DNA of 41,221 nucleotides, taken from positions 1-41,221 of the forward strand of contig PZPC01000046.1 in NCBI GenBank assembly GCA_003045895.1. Reading direction: 5' to 3'. The notes beneath the pieces were generated by a model that was not told the origin of the DNA, did not search any database, and saw nothing but the letters and a program-made list of their open reading frames with translations. Positions 1-7,625 of the stretch are shown piece after piece (position 1 is the first letter of the stretch; each line of letters opens with the position of its first letter). A program made the position numbers and the translations under genes. Origin of the DNA: Bacteroidota bacterium (GTDB taxonomy: Bacteria > Bacteroidota > Bacteroidia > Chitinophagales > Saprospiraceae).

Positions 1-160
1 GTGGATACCTACCGCTGTGACTGCCCGACCCAAAGGAATAACGTCAAATCAATGGGAATTAGATAGATTTAACCCCATTTGCCAAGGCCTCTTCCTGCTT
101 GATAATGCAACTTGTGTTATAGCCGTAGTCCTTTAGGAGACCGCTTGCGCAGCAAGCAGC

Positions 161-611
161 GCCTGCCGCGTCTTCAGCGCGGGTGGCGGGAGGCGGAAAG
201 GAAGCCAGGATTGTCGCGGATTGTATCCGCGATACCATACGCTCAACACGAGATGAGCGTATAGTAGTTGCCTGCCACGTCTTCAGCGTTGCCTGGCACC
301 GCAGTCGCAGACTGCTGTACCTATTTATTCGTAGACTAGTCTACGAATAGCGGGGGCACTTTTGAGCAGTGCAGTAGTCTAAGACCAGTTGCAAGTTAAC
401 TGCCAGCGTTGAATTTACCACTAGCCTCGGCAAAAATCGCGCGTCTGGACTCCCTTCCTTGAAAGGGAAGGGCGGGGGATGGGTTCTTATCAGAGGTATG
501 CCGCGACGATAAATAAAGCTTAAAATCACGTCCACGCTAAAAAGCGTGGCAAGCTCTTTCGCTGCGAGACTTTGCTTTAGCTGCCTCGCCCAAGCTGAAG
601 ACGTGGCAGGC
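161..611. repeat. Three dispersed copies of an 18-19 bp motif
   Basis: The motif GCCTGCCRCGTCTTCAGC occurs at 161-179 (R=G), at 270-288 (R=A), and inverted at 594-611 (R=A). The first two copies extend to a nineteenth base. The direct and inverted arrangement within 450 bp, mixed with hairpins, resembles a decayed interspersed repeat (REP/BIME-like). Function unknown. Confidence 0.6.
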
Positions 612-671
612 GCGAGCACCAAAATCAACGCAGCCCTGGCAACCAGTGCACGTCCCAAAATCGTACATCGT

Positions 672-729
672 ACATCTTAAATCTTAAATAATTTAAGATG
701 TAAGATTTCCGATTTAAGATGTAAGATTT
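672..729. repeat. AT-rich 18-bp direct repeat with an inverted partial copy
   Basis: The unit ATTTAAGATGTAAGATTT is found at 691-708 and again at 712-729, a 21-bp period. An inverted 11-base copy (ACATCTTAAAT) lies just before at 672-682 and can pair with either direct copy, giving two alternative hairpins. A T-run follows at 727-733 on the plus strand. Confidence 0.6.
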
Positions 730-773
730 TTTTGGGGTGAGCAAGGCGCGTACCAAATTCCCCAACCCACACC

Positions 774-1139
774 TCACCCCACCAGCGCCATCCCCCGTGG
801 CAATTCCCGCTGCCAGCAGCGCCCGGCCTGGTAAGCCGTTTGCAAGTACGCGATACCCGCTTCCAGATCAAGGTCGCCACAGGTGAAAATATCCACTGCT
901 GCGTAGCCGTGCTCGGGCCAGGTATGCACCGTCAGGTGACTTTCCTGGATGATGACCACCCCGGAGACGCCGTACGGGGAGAAAGCATGAAAATGCGACG
1001 TCACCACCGTGGCCCGGAGCCGGGCAGCCGCGGTGAGCAGGAACTCCTCCGACTGGGCCGGCTCCCGCAGCAGTTCCGCCGGGCAATCGTAAAGCTCCAG
1101 AATAAGGTGGCGACCGAGCGCTGAAGGGTCGTTTTTCAT
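774..1139 (-). CDS. speD: S-adenosylmethionine decarboxylase proenzyme
   Basis: This pyruvoyl enzyme decarboxylates S-adenosylmethionine to supply the aminopropyl donor for spermidine synthesis. With the ATG at 1139 the protein is 121 aa, the usual size for the short bacterial class. The self-cleavage site is visible as Glu66-Ser67 in QESHLTVHTWPE; His72 and Cys87 sit at the spacing known for the processing and catalytic residues of this family. The N-terminal LGRHLILELYDC also fits. A TTG at 1214 would add 25 residues and shorten the gap to speE, but those residues do not look like the family. It follows the membrane-bound spermidine synthase gene on the same strand and probably shares its transcript. 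Function is confident; the start is less so. Confidence 0.93.
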   Translation of the reverse strand: MKNDPSALGRHLILELYDCPAELLREPAQSEEFLLTAAARLRATVVTSHFHAFSPYGVSGVVIIQESHLTVHTWPEHGYAAVDIFTCGDLDLEAGIAYLQTAYQAGRCWQRELPRGMALVG

Positions 1140-1242
1140 AGGTTGGTGGGTATCAAAGCCAAGTTTTGTCAAAATATGTTCCAAAACCTCCGTGCAGGGA
1201 TGCCTCAGGGGCAATTTTTATAAAACAATAATTACTGCCAAT

Positions 1243-2817
1243 TTACTGGATTTTTTCTTTCCGCCAGGTTTTCCACTCCGCCAGGTAGTAGTCGAGCAGC
1301 ACGGGCTGGTCCAGGCTGTTGGCGCGGATGTGGCCAGGATCGTCAATATCGGGGGCGAAGTGAAAATGCTGGGCCAGTGCGGCGGGTTCCAGGTAGCGGG
1401 TCGTCAGGCCCGGCGGGATCGCCGGCGGCTGGAAAGGGGTGGCGGCGGCCATCACGAAACCCCAGTCGCCAAAGGAAGGCACGTAGAGGTGGTAGGGCAG
1501 CACGTAGGCAAAACCCGCCTGGCGCACCGTAGCGGCGATGCACCAGAAGGCCCGCCGCGTATGAAAAGGGCTGCCCGCCTGGGTAGCAAACACGCCACCC
1601 GGCTGCAGGCGGGCTTTGGCCAGGCGGAAAAAGTAGGTGCTGTACAGCCGGGCTACCGCTTCGTTGGACGGGTCGGGCAAGTCGGCCAGGATGAGGTCGT
1701 AAGCCGTTGAATCAAAATGCAGAAAAAGGGAGGCATCCTGCGTGACCGTGCGCACCCGCGGATCGTAGAGGGCATCCTTGTTCAGGGTCCGCAGCCGGGG
1801 ATGGTTGCGCGCCAGCTCGAAGATGCGCCCGTCCAGATCTACGATCACCACCTCCCGGACCGACGGAATGGCCAGCACTTCCCGCGCCAGTAACCCCTCG
1901 CCACCGCCCAGGATGAGCACGCGCCGCACCTCGGGCAGCTGACCGGCCGGCAGCAGGGCCAGGCCCTCGTGGTAGCGGTACTCGTCCAGCGACGAGAATT
2001 GGATCACCCGGTTCAGGTACAGCCGGGTGTCGGCCTGGTTTTTGGTGAGCACAATTTGTTGGTACGGCGACTGCTCCGCGTGGATGATGGTATGGGAATA
2101 GGACGCGCTTTCCCACCGCTGGAGCAGTTGCTGGCTGAACAGCAGCAACAACAAAAAGCCCATAATGATGACCACCGAAACGGCGTTCACCCACGGCAGC
2201 CGCTCGCCCTGAGCCAGCCGCCGGAAGTAGGTGTAGATAAAGAACCCCAACGCGATGTTGAGCAACCCAAAAAGCACCGCCGTGCGGAACAGCCCAAAAA
2301 AGGGCAGCAGCAAAAAGGGAAACAGCAGGGTAGCCGCCAGGGCGCCGATGTAGTCGAGCGAAAGCACGTTGGCCAAATTGGTCTTCAAGGGGTAGTACTT
2401 CTTCATGATCCGCGCCAGCAGGGGGATTTCGAAGCCGGTAAGCGTGCCAATGACCGCCGTCAGCAACAGCATCAGCACCTGGTACTGGTCCACCGTCAGC
2501 GCATTAAAAGCACCGTAAAGGATGGGCACGCTGGCGCCACCCACCAGCCCCAGGCCCAGTTCTATCCAGATAAAATGCCGCAGCAGGCGGTCTTCCAGGT
2601 ATTTCGACAGGTAGGAACCCAGTCCCATCGCCGCCATGTAGATGCCGATGGTCAGCGAAAATTGCTTGACACTATCACCCAGAAAATAGGAGCTGGTGGT
2701 AGAAATCAGCAACTCGTAGACAATGGAGCACAGCCCGGCAATAAAAACAGCAATGATCAGGGCCGATTTCTCGGACAAACGCCAGATGGGTTTCTTCACA
2801 ATTTTAATTTTTATCAC
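1243..2817 (-). CDS. speE: Membrane-bound polyamine aminopropyltransferase (spermidine synthase)
   Basis: It transfers the aminopropyl group of decarboxylated AdoMet to putrescine. The protein is about 524 aa and has two parts: roughly residues 15-230 form seven or so hydrophobic helices, and the C-terminal half is a Rossmann-type spermidine synthase domain with the nucleotide motif LILGGGEG, the acidic VDLDG strand end and the catalytic-type LADLPDP motif. This fusion is known as the membrane-bound SpeE class. I chose GTG at 2817, which follows TTG at 2820; an AAGGA sequence lies just upstream, so either could be used. The gene precedes speD on the same strand and is divergent from the YgiB/YgiC-like pair. 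Confidence 0.9.
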   Translation of the reverse strand: MIKIKIVKKPIWRLSEKSALIIAVFIAGLCSIVYELLISTTSSYFLGDSVKQFSLTIGIYMAAMGLGSYLSKYLEDRLLRHFIWIELGLGLVGGASVPILYGAFNALTVDQYQVLMLLLTAVIGTLTGFEIPLLARIMKKYYPLKTNLANVLSLDYIGALAATLLFPFLLLPFFGLFRTAVLFGLLNIALGFFIYTYFRRLAQGERLPWVNAVSVVIIMGFLLLLLFSQQLLQRWESASYSHTIIHAEQSPYQQIVLTKNQADTRLYLNRVIQFSSLDEYRYHEGLALLPAGQLPEVRRVLILGGGEGLLAREVLAIPSVREVVIVDLDGRIFELARNHPRLRTLNKDALYDPRVRTVTQDASLFLHFDSTAYDLILADLPDPSNEAVARLYSTYFFRLAKARLQPGGVFATQAGSPFHTRRAFWCIAATVRQAGFAYVLPYHLYVPSFGDWGFVMAAATPFQPPAIPPGLTTRYLEPAALAQHFHFAPDIDDPGHIRANSLDQPVLLDYYLAEWKTWRKEKIQ

Positions 2818-2838
2818 CAATCCTTCTCATTTCAGGAT

Positions 2839-2869
2839 TTGTTTAAGCATCAACAAAGCTATATATTTA
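2839..2869 (+). promoter_or_regulatory. Candidate promoter for the YgiB/YgiC-like pair
   Basis: TTG at 2839-2841 is followed after 20 bases by TATATTTA at 2862-2869, matching TTG-N19-21-TAnnTTTG except for the last base. The same TATATTTA variant is found before gldK. The predicted leader to the ATG at 2930 is about 55 bases. Confidence 0.5.
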
Positions 2870-2888
2870 CCCCGTTACCGGAAGCAAA
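2854..2888 (-). promoter_or_regulatory. Candidate Bacteroidota promoter for speE-speD
   Basis: On the minus strand a perfect -7 box TAGCTTTG lies at 2854-2861. A TTTG lies at 2885-2888, but the spacing of 23 is slightly longer than the usual 19-21. Transcription would begin about 30 bases before the speE start. The box directly abuts the -7 box of the opposite promoter. Confidence 0.5.
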
Positions 2889-2929
2889 GCGCTTTCTTCT
2901 TTATGCCTAATCATGCTTAACCTGACCTT

Positions 2930-3457
2930 ATGTTCCAGCACACTTTTGCGAAAAACCCATTTTTCCTGTTCCTGTTCCTGGTACTCGGAGCCGCAGCCAT
3001 TGCGGCTTGTGGGGGCAGCACCGAAGAAATAGAGGTGCCTTCCCAGGGCCTGATCACGACGGTCGTTGAAGTGCAACCCGAAGAATTTAAAATTGAGGAC
3101 GAACGGCCCATCCCCGATACCGCCAAGAGCCTCATCATCGCCAAGTACCTCAACGGCACCATCGATACGTTTACCCTCACAGAAGCACGGTTTTTACAAC
3201 AGTCCGGGCATTCCAGTACCCACGGAGGTGTTTTCCGGGCCGCCAGCTACGGTTTTTTTGGCTACATGATCGGTCGCAGCATGATGGGTGGCTTCCGGCC
3301 CTCGGCCAGCGCCTACCGGGATCCCAATACCTACAACCGCGTCAACAATTCCACGGGCAATACCATCCGCTCGACGTCTACCCGGGTAAGCCGACCCAGC
3401 AGCGGCAGCAGATCCGGTTTTGGGGGTAGTCGCTCAACCCGTTCCTTCGGTGGATAG
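2930..3457 (+). CDS. YgiB-like (DUF1190-type) lipoprotein
   Basis: A 175-aa predicted lipoprotein with a hydrophobic N-terminus and a lipobox ending at Cys27 (AIAAC). A central glycine-rich segment reads GYMIGRSMMGG, and the tail is rich in Ser, Gly and Arg, ending RSTRSFGG. This pattern recalls E. coli YgiB, which has a GYMMGRLMGGG segment and a Ser/Gly tail ending SRSMGG and is encoded next to YgiC. The same order is seen here, with the next gene a YgiC-type ATP-grasp protein starting at or just after the stop. The biochemical role of YgiB is not known; a membrane-anchored partner of the amidoligase is an inference. Similarity was judged by eye, so the family call is moderate. Confidence 0.65.
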   Translation: MFQHTFAKNPFFLFLFLVLGAAAIAACGGSTEEIEVPSQGLITTVVEVQPEEFKIEDERPIPDTAKSLIIAKYLNGTIDTFTLTEARFLQQSGHSSTHGGVFRAASYGFFGYMIGRSMMGGFRPSASAYRDPNTYNRVNNSTGNTIRSTSTRVSRPSSGSRSGFGGSRSTRSFGG

Positions 3458-4634
3458 CCGCCTGCACCCCGCACCCATCCCTTCGCGGCGCTTTATGCGC
3501 CGCGAAGGGATGGAATGGTTGGCTACCGGCGAAAACGAAGCCTACTTTGCTGAGCAGATCCTGGCCATCAGCCCGGCCGAACAACGCTCCTGGACCCTCG
3601 CTGCCCAGCAGGGCTACGACGCCTTGCGCACCACGGCCCGCAACCTGGTACAAAAGGGCAACTGGCGCGAGTTGGGCATTCCCCACAACGCCCAGCGCCT
3701 GGTCAAATATTCCATGGAAAACGAATGGGACGACTTCCTCCTCGGCCGCTTTGACTTTGCCGGTGGCTTCGGTGATTTTCCGCTCAAAATGCTGGAATTC
3801 AACGCCGATACCTATTCGCTCATTCCCGAAACCGCCCACGTGCAGCGCCACCTGTGGGTGGAGATGAAACGCAAGGTGGGCGGCGGCCCTTACGACGCCC
3901 TCCTGCCTGCCCTCACCCGCCGCTTTCAACAGTTGCTCCAGCAACACCCCAACCGCGAGCCCAATCTCCTGCTTTCCACCATGGGCTACGAAGAGGATAT
4001 GCTCAACGTGGATGTCCTCGCCGAAGCAGCGCGCGCCGCTGGCTTCCGGGAGGTGCACCAGGTCGCCCTCGAAGCGGTCATCTTTGACCCCGAAAACGGG
4101 GTCTTCGTTGAGGTAGGCCCCGAGCGGTTTATCCAGTTCGATTTTTGGTACAAAATGATTCCCTGGGATTTTATCGCCTACGAAGAACCCGAGCTGATGG
4201 ATCTGCTCACCGACCTGGTGCTCGCCGATAAGGTCAAAATCTTCAACCCGGCCTGGACCATGATCCTGCAATCCAAAGGTTGCCTGCCGTTTGTTCAGCA
4301 GCAGCATCCCCACGAAGATATCCTGCTGAAGGCTTCTTTTTCGGCAACCGATTTCCCCAATGGCCGTTACGCCCGCAAGCCCATCTTTGGCCGTACCGGC
4401 GAAAACGTGGCCCTCTACGATGGGCAGGCACGCCCTGTGGCCGAAAATGCCGGCGACTACGGCAGCCTGCCCTATGTGTATCAGGACCTGGCCAGCTTTT
4501 CCGTCGACACCCAGGGCTACCGCTACCAGGGCTCCGTGTTCTACACCGATCACCCCGCCGCCATCGGTTTTCGCCGCCAGGATGACCTCATCATTGACGA
4601 CGATGCGGAGTTTATTGCGCATACAGTTCTATAA
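3450..4634 (+). CDS. Glutathionylspermidine synthase-family ATP-grasp amidoligase (YgiC-like)
   Basis: Proteins of this family share the ATP-grasp synthetase domain of glutathionylspermidine synthetase and form an amide bond between a carboxylate (often a peptide) and an amine. Family-typical features are a RREGMEW segment near the N-terminus, then WDDFLLGRFDF, LEFNADTYSLIPE, FWYKMIPWDFIAYEEPEL, LLKASF and GRTGENV near the C-terminus. With GTG at 3450 it has 394 aa, close to E. coli YgiC (about 386). ATG at 3495 (379 aa) is another start; TTG at 3420 overlaps the previous gene too far. No amidase domain is present. The adjacent speE and speD genes suggest a polyamine substrate. That is an inference; the substrate of YgiC-type enzymes is unsettled. 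Confidence 0.85.
   Translation: MDSRLHPAPIPSRRFMRREGMEWLATGENEAYFAEQILAISPAEQRSWTLAAQQGYDALRTTARNLVQKGNWRELGIPHNAQRLVKYSMENEWDDFLLGRFDFAGGFGDFPLKMLEFNADTYSLIPETAHVQRHLWVEMKRKVGGGPYDALLPALTRRFQQLLQQHPNREPNLLLSTMGYEEDMLNVDVLAEAARAAGFREVHQVALEAVIFDPENGVFVEVGPERFIQFDFWYKMIPWDFIAYEEPELMDLLTDLVLADKVKIFNPAWTMILQSKGCLPFVQQQHPHEDILLKASFSATDFPNGRYARKPIFGRTGENVALYDGQARPVAENAGDYGSLPYVYQDLASFSVDTQGYRYQGSVFYTDHPAAIGFRRQDDLIIDDDAEFIAHTVL
3475..3513 (+). promoter_or_regulatory. Perfect 17-bp hairpin over the start of the YgiC-like gene
   Basis: Arms at 3475-3491 and 3497-3513 are perfectly complementary and GC-rich, with a 5-base loop TTTAT. The in-frame ATG at 3495-3497 lies in the loop and the first base of the right arm. 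The hairpin begins 18 bases after the lipoprotein stop codon. There is no T-run after it, so a classic terminator is unlikely; it would hide the start codon region in the mRNA. Confidence 0.75.
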
Positions 4635-4643
4635 AACGTCAAC

Positions 4644-4884
4644 TTAGAGCCTGTTTAGAAATTTTGCGAACTGATTTTAGCTTCGCTGATCGTCGTTCCT
4701 CCTCGGAGTTCAACGATTTGAGGTTCTGGCTAAGGGATTAAAATTGAATTTAGCGGGCTAAATGAAATTTTCATGCCGACGCCAGGTTCTTAAATCCTTG
4801 AAAATCAGGAAGCATCAACTATTTTGCTCTGGTTGATTTGGTATATTTGTTTTTAGCCAAATTAAATTTCTAAACAGGCTCTAA
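4644..4884. mobile_element. MITE-like element with 21-bp perfect terminal inverted repeats
   Basis: The ends at 4644-4664 and 4864-4884 are perfect reverse complements (TTAGAGCCTGTTTAGAAATTT at the left). The element is 241 bp and has no reading frame of note. Taking GAGCCTG as the element end, a TA lies on both sides, as expected for a TA-target transposon family (IS630/Tc1-mariner or some IS5 members). It fills nearly all of the gap between the amidoligase gene and the deacetylase gene. Confidence 0.75.
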
Positions 4885-4970
4885 ATAACCCTTACTTTTG
4901 TCTACTTCCTACGGCAGGTGCACCAGACAGCGCACCGGCTGGTTCCATTACACGTAACCATTGGTCTATT

Positions 4971-7511
4971 ATGAAGCGGATTCAGATTTTACTCCTTCCC
5001 CTCTTGTTGCTTTTTAGCACCTTCAGTACCTACGCGCAAGCCCCCAAAAGGTGGACCTCCACCGACTTGCACGATGGGTTGCAGAAGCTCAATTTCCTGG
5101 GCTCGGCCCTTTATTTTGCGGCGCACCCCGATGATGAAAACACGCGCCTGATTGCCTACCTGGCCAATGTCAGGCACGCCAATACGGCCTACCTGTCCAT
5201 TACCCGGGGCGACGGCGGGCAAAACCTCGTGGGGCCTGAGATCAGCGAATTGCTGGGGGTAATTCGTACCCAGGAATTGCTGGCGGCCCGCCGGATCGAT
5301 GGCGGGCAGCAGTTTTTCTCCCGCGCCAACGACTTCGGCTTTTCCAAGCACCCCGATGAGACCTTCAATATCTGGAACAAAGACCAGGTGCTGGCCGACG
5401 CCGTCTGGGTCATTCGCAAGTTTCAACCCGATATCATTATCAATCGTTTCGACCACCGCAGCCCTGGCTCTACCCATGGCCACCATACCGCCTCGGCCAT
5501 GCTGTCGGTGGAATCGTTCGACCTGACGGGTAACAAAACGGCTTTCCCCGAACAACTGAAAGCAGTAGCACCCTGGCAACCCGCCCGCATCTTCTTCAAT
5601 ACCTCCTGGTGGTTCTACGGCAGTGAAGAAGCCTTCGCCAAAGCCGATAAAACGAATTTGGTGTCGGTTGACGTCGGCACTTACCTGCCCAAGCGCGGTA
5701 TCTCGGTACCCGAAATAGCCGCCACCAGCCGCAGCCAGCACAAAAGCCAGGGCTTTGGTTCCAGCGGCAGCCGGGGCGAGGTGGAAGAATACCTCGAGCT
5801 CGTCAAAGGCACCATGCCCGCCGGTGCAATCGATCCCTTCGAAGGGATCAACACCACCTGGACCCGCGTAAAAGGCGGCGAAGTGGTGGGCAAGGCCGTG
5901 GCCGCCGCCCTCGAAGACTTCGACTTTGACCAACCCGAAAATAGCTTACCCGACTTGTTGCGTATCCAGCAACTGATCACGGCCCTGCCCGATTGTCACT
6001 GGAAAACGGTGAAACTGGCGGAAGTTAATACCTTGATCGAAGGCGTTCTCGGCCTGTTCCTCGAGGTGGTAGCGACCGACCCGAGTGCTGCTCCTGGCCA
6101 GCAAATTGTACTCAATCTGGAAGCCATCAACCGCTCTGGTGTGCCCGTTAAATTGCGCAGCATCAAGTTTTCGACGGAAGCTGCGGCTAAAATGAAAGAG
6201 ACCGACCTGCTCACCAATAAAGACCAAAAGTGGCTGGATACCCTGTTGCTGCCCGCCACTATGCCCCTGAGCAATGCCTACTGGCTCAACGACCAGGGAA
6301 CCCTGGGTATGTACACGGTCAACGACCAATTGTTGCGCGGGCTGCCCCAAACGCCACCCGTGCTGACGGCCACCTTCGAACTGGAACTCTATGACCAGAA
6401 AAACGGGCAATGGTACCAGCTGAACGCCACGAAACCCGTGGTTTACAAAACCACAGACCCCGTTAAGGGAGAACTCTACAGCCCTTTTGAAGTGACGCCG
6501 CCGGTGTTCGTCGACCTGGCGGAAAAAGTATACATCTTTGCCGATACCAAGCCCCAGGAAATCGTCGTAAAAGTAGTGGCCGGCCAGGATAAGGTGGCGG
6601 GCGAACTGAAACTGGCTCGTCCTGCCGGTTGGCGCATCGAGCCCGAGACCCTCGCCGTAGAATTGGCACGCAAAGGACAGGAGGCTAACTATAAGTTTAT
6701 GCTCTACCCTCCAGCTAGCGGGCAGGAAGAAAATTTCCTCACCCCCCTGCTGACGATCGGTGAAAACGTCTATACCAAAAAGGAGGTCATCATCGACTAC
6801 GAGCACATCCCCAAACAAACGCTGGTGCTCGATGCAACGGCTAAGTTGGTGCGCCTCGATATTAAAAAAGAAGGCCAGTACATTGGCTACCTGATGGGGG
6901 CCGGTGACGATATTCCCCAAAGCCTGGAACAGATCGGCTACCAGGTCACCCTCCTCGACGACCGGGACATGAATACCGAACGACTGAAAAGTTTCGACGC
7001 CATTATCCTGGGCGTGCGGGCCTACAATACCGTAGATCGCATGCCCGTCTACCAACCCTATCTCCTGGAATACGTGGAGCAGGGCGGCACCCTCATCGTG
7101 CAGTACAATACCAACCGCGGCCTCAACGTGCCAATGGAAGAGATGGGCCCTTATCCGTTCAAGGTCAGCCGCGACCGGGTAACGGTGGAAGAAGCTGACG
7201 TGCGGATGCTGGCCCCCGACCATCCGCTGCTGAACGAACCCAACAAGATCTCGGCCGCCGATTTCAAGGGCTGGGTACAGGAACGCGGCCTCTACTTCCC
7301 CAACGAATGGGCGCCGGAGTACACCGCCATCTTGTCGTGCAACGACCCCGGAGAAGAACCCCGCGACGGTGGTCTGCTGGTAGCGCCCTACGGCAAAGGC
7401 TACTACATCTACACCGGCTATTCCTGGTTTCGGGAACTTCCGGCGGGGGTAGCTGGGGCTTACCGCTTGTTTGCTAACATGATTTCGTTGGGCAACAAGC
7501 CGCAGCCGTAA
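4971..7511 (+). CDS. Secreted PIG-L family (LmbE-like) deacetylase with C-terminal glutamine-amidotransferase-like domain
   Basis: An 846-aa exported protein. A signal peptide occupies about residues 1-23 (ending TYAQA). The PIG-L/LmbE zinc-dependent de-N-acetylase domain follows, with the metal motif AHPDDE at 51-56, the LSITRGDGGQN segment and a second histidine cluster STHGHHTAS. A middle part of about 370 residues looks like beta-sandwich structure. Around residues 635-740 a segment (GYLMGAGDDIPQSLEQIGY, then FDAIILGVRAYN and GGTLIVQYNTN) resembles the class I glutamine amidotransferase/ThuA fold without an obvious nucleophile. The likely job is deacetylation of an N-acetyl sugar in the periplasm or outside the cell. 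The true substrate cannot be read from sequence. Confidence 0.85.
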   Translation: MKRIQILLLPLLLLFSTFSTYAQAPKRWTSTDLHDGLQKLNFLGSALYFAAHPDDENTRLIAYLANVRHANTAYLSITRGDGGQNLVGPEISELLGVIRTQELLAARRIDGGQQFFSRANDFGFSKHPDETFNIWNKDQVLADAVWVIRKFQPDIIINRFDHRSPGSTHGHHTASAMLSVESFDLTGNKTAFPEQLKAVAPWQPARIFFNTSWWFYGSEEAFAKADKTNLVSVDVGTYLPKRGISVPEIAATSRSQHKSQGFGSSGSRGEVEEYLELVKGTMPAGAIDPFEGINTTWTRVKGGEVVGKAVAAALEDFDFDQPENSLPDLLRIQQLITALPDCHWKTVKLAEVNTLIEGVLGLFLEVVATDPSAAPGQQIVLNLEAINRSGVPVKLRSIKFSTEAAAKMKETDLLTNKDQKWLDTLLLPATMPLSNAYWLNDQGTLGMYTVNDQLLRGLPQTPPVLTATFELELYDQKNGQWYQLNATKPVVYKTTDPVKGELYSPFEVTPPVFVDLAEKVYIFADTKPQEIVVKVVAGQDKVAGELKLARPAGWRIEPETLAVELARKGQEANYKFMLYPPASGQEENFLTPLLTIGENVYTKKEVIIDYEHIPKQTLVLDATAKLVRLDIKKEGQYIGYLMGAGDDIPQSLEQIGYQVTLLDDRDMNTERLKSFDAIILGVRAYNTVDRMPVYQPYLLEYVEQGGTLIVQYNTNRGLNVPMEEMGPYPFKVSRDRVTVEEADVRMLAPDHPLLNEPNKISAADFKGWVQERGLYFPNEWAPEYTAILSCNDPGEEPRDGGLLVAPYGKGYYIYTGYSWFRELPAGVAGAYRLFANMISLGNKPQP

Positions 7512-7589
7512 TCTTTTTGTTTTTATTAACGGTTGTGTGCAAAAAGGTTAAGGGTATAATAAACTACTTTTTTAGGACCATTAATCCCT

Positions 7590-7597
7590 TAGCTTTG
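7590..7597 (+). promoter_or_regulatory. Candidate -7 box (TAGCTTTG)
   Basis: A perfect TAnnTTTG box 28 bases before the ATG at 7626. At the -33 position only a T-run is seen, so the upstream half is weak. Confidence 0.4.
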
Positions 7598-7625
7598 ACC
7601 CATTAATTTCACCAAACACATTTTC

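Larger units (their letters stand above)
1..773. other. Gene-free region rich in hairpins and short repeats
   Basis: I see no credible protein gene here; the open frames have no recognisable domain and run through repeats. The stretch carries a chain of inverted repeats: 143-157 (6-bp arms, 3-nt loop), 214-232 (8-bp arms), 237-262 (9-bp arms), 301-315 (6-bp arms), a perfect 24-bp palindrome at 326-349, 452-472 (7-bp arms) and 532-549 (7-bp arms). An 18-19 bp motif occurs three times and an 18-bp AT-rich unit twice (both listed separately). It lies downstream of speD, so it may hold the 3' end of that transcript, but I see no clear terminator for it. Confidence 0.6.

Noticed and set aside
341-658. 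105-codon minus-strand open frame in the hairpin region
   Set aside because: It runs through repeats and inverted arms, its translation is Pro/Arg/Leu-rich without domain features, and it has no plausible neighbours or start signal.
734-780. Inverted repeat GGGGTGAG/CTCACCCC as a terminator for speD
   Set aside because: On the minus strand it is followed by A's, not T's, and one arm overlaps the speD stop codon with a 31-base loop.
3378-4622. 414-codon minus-strand open frame opposite the YgiC-like gene
   Set aside because: It is the antisense of a recognised gene; its His/Gly/Val-rich composition is typical of a shadow frame in GC-rich third-position DNA.
5946-7223. 425-codon minus-strand open frame inside the deacetylase gene
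   Set aside because: Antisense shadow of a well-supported gene, without recognisable motifs.
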